DNA of 64,000 bases from Phytoseiulus persimilis (Eukaryota > Arthropoda > Arachnida > Mesostigmata > Phytoseiidae), in assembly GCA_037576195.1 (NCBI GenBank), contig CM075102.1:48108745-48172744 (forward strand), written 5' to 3'. The translations under genes and the position numbers were made by a program. The notes beneath the pieces are model-generated. The model worked only from the letters and a program-made list of their open reading frames with translations. It did not search any database and was not told where the DNA came from. Of this stretch, positions 62,817-64,000 are shown in pieces (positions within the stretch are counted from its first letter, which is position 1; every line of letters begins with the position of its first letter).

Positions 62817-64000
62817 ATAGGTACCTCAGCGGTCGGATGGATGGATTGCTGTCGTACATTTCATGCTGGCCGTGAATGAATGAACAACTAACGAGATCCG
62901 CTGCAGTTATCCGATTCCAATTCGGCCGCGAGATTCGCTCGTTTCTCACTCCCTCGTTTGCTTTGTCGCTAACAGCTCGGTGAAGTTTCAGCGATTCGCG
63001 TCGGATCGGTGTTGTTGATCTCTCTCGTCGGATCCGGCAAACCCCAACAAGACCGCCACCGGTGTTTGTTCATCTCGAAACTCACTGATTGATTCATGAA
63101 CCCCGTTTCTGTCTGTTTTGATTGCTGGCGGGGACTTCGCTGGAACGCTCCGGAGCGATGATCTCCCCCGAAGACAATGTTGCTTTCGGTGAACCGTTGG
63201 CAGCGCGCGGGTCCAACCGCCAGGGTCGAGAATCGGTGGCAAACCATTTGAAATTCCTGACCAAACTCCTGCCGAGATGTTCACAACCGCCCGCTGTCTG
63301 TGGGCTGTCCAAACGGACGGCGTTGTTTTCGGCTGGTTAGCGGTTGGGCCTGTGTTCCGCTGGTTGAGCAGCGGAGCATCGCTTCACGAAGATCGGAGAA
63401 ACCAACTACTACAAACGTAACGCTGTTACCCTCTGTGACGAACGCCCACTCCCGACGGCCGTGGACTTTGTTCTCGACTTCTCCCCTTTCTTCTTCTTTT
63501 TCGCATCTCCCCACGGCGTTATACATAGTTGGCAGTATTGAACAACAGCAACTTGTCAAGTAGTTGTTACGCGAGTCTCAGGCAGACTCAATTCTCTGAA
63601 AAGACTTTGAGCGACCGGAGGAGGGGGCCGGGGGTGAACCAGAGACGAGTGCCGACTCAAGTGACTGGGGCAATTCCAGCCTTCAATTGCTCGCGTCAAC
63701 TTGAAGACGACTGACATCTTGAGAGCATCTCGGTCTGTTGTTCCGTTGGGTTTTTGCTTGACCGGCTGGCTGCGGGTTCGTTTGGCCTAGGCCCCCCAAC
63801 GGACGGATGGACGGACGGACGCACGTCAGCCTAATCGCGCAGAAGAAACAGCGCTAGTGGCCCAATTCATATGACAGGAGACAACAACAGCGCTCGATCG
63901 AAATCTCGTTTACGTCAAACAAACGAGCGATCAAATGAACGGCAACGAATCGAATAGAGCTTGTTAGACAACTCGGGGAAACTGAACTTTCGAAGCGGAT

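Larger units (their letters stand above)
59377..64000 (+). other. Start of intron 2 of the plus-strand T-box gene
   Basis: At least 4.6 kb of intron continues to the window edge. It holds CGAC, CGCT and ACGG tetranucleotide tracts and two T-box half-sites. Open frames up to 258 codons (61892-62668) match no family and read as composition artefacts. Confidence 0.7.

Overview
The window is nuclear DNA of an animal, most likely an arthropod. Genes are split by GT-AG introns, many only 42-150 nt long. It carries two TBX20-class T-box genes of the kind known in insects as H15 and midline. CpG is plentiful even in introns. A mite or other chelicerate would fit, but the sequence alone does not settle it. 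I recognise no retroviral, LTR, LINE or DNA-transposon coding sequence, no tRNA or rRNA, and no CRISPR array.

Left block, 1-8.8 kb: nothing I can name, although several long open frames occur by chance or as unknown genes.

Housekeeping block, 8.8-24.5 kb, gene-dense: a tentative ankyrin/SOCS-box-like gene (-, 8808-9962, 5' exon unseen); katanin p80 (+, 10122-13220, first exon unseen); gephyrin/cinnamon for molybdenum cofactor synthesis (-, 14382-17122, complete in 9 exons); the mitochondrial GTPase MTG1 (-, 17972-19722, complete in 7 exons); an unidentified 3-exon gene (-, 20907-22100); and an intronless ERO1 (+, 22387-24081). Katanin and gephyrin converge. ERO1 and the unidentified gene diverge from a 286 bp gap.

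Middle, 24.5-35 kb: sparse, with two weak candidate ORFs.

Right block, 35.4-64 kb: a T-box locus. One gene (-) has exons at 54587-54707, 46860-47124, 36646-36925 and 35398-36072, a complete 446-residue protein. Its paralogue (+) starts at 57890, with exons 57890-58010 and 59109-59376, and leaves the window at its right edge. The two start codons are 3.2 kb apart, head to head. Both first exons are exactly 121 bp and encode the same Groucho-type eh1 motif. The space between holds a perfect 13-bp inverted repeat and a CCAAT/GC-box/T-site cluster. The large introns are full of short tandem repeats.

I joined the exons by hand from splice sites, reading phase and remembered family sequences. No alignment or transcript was available.
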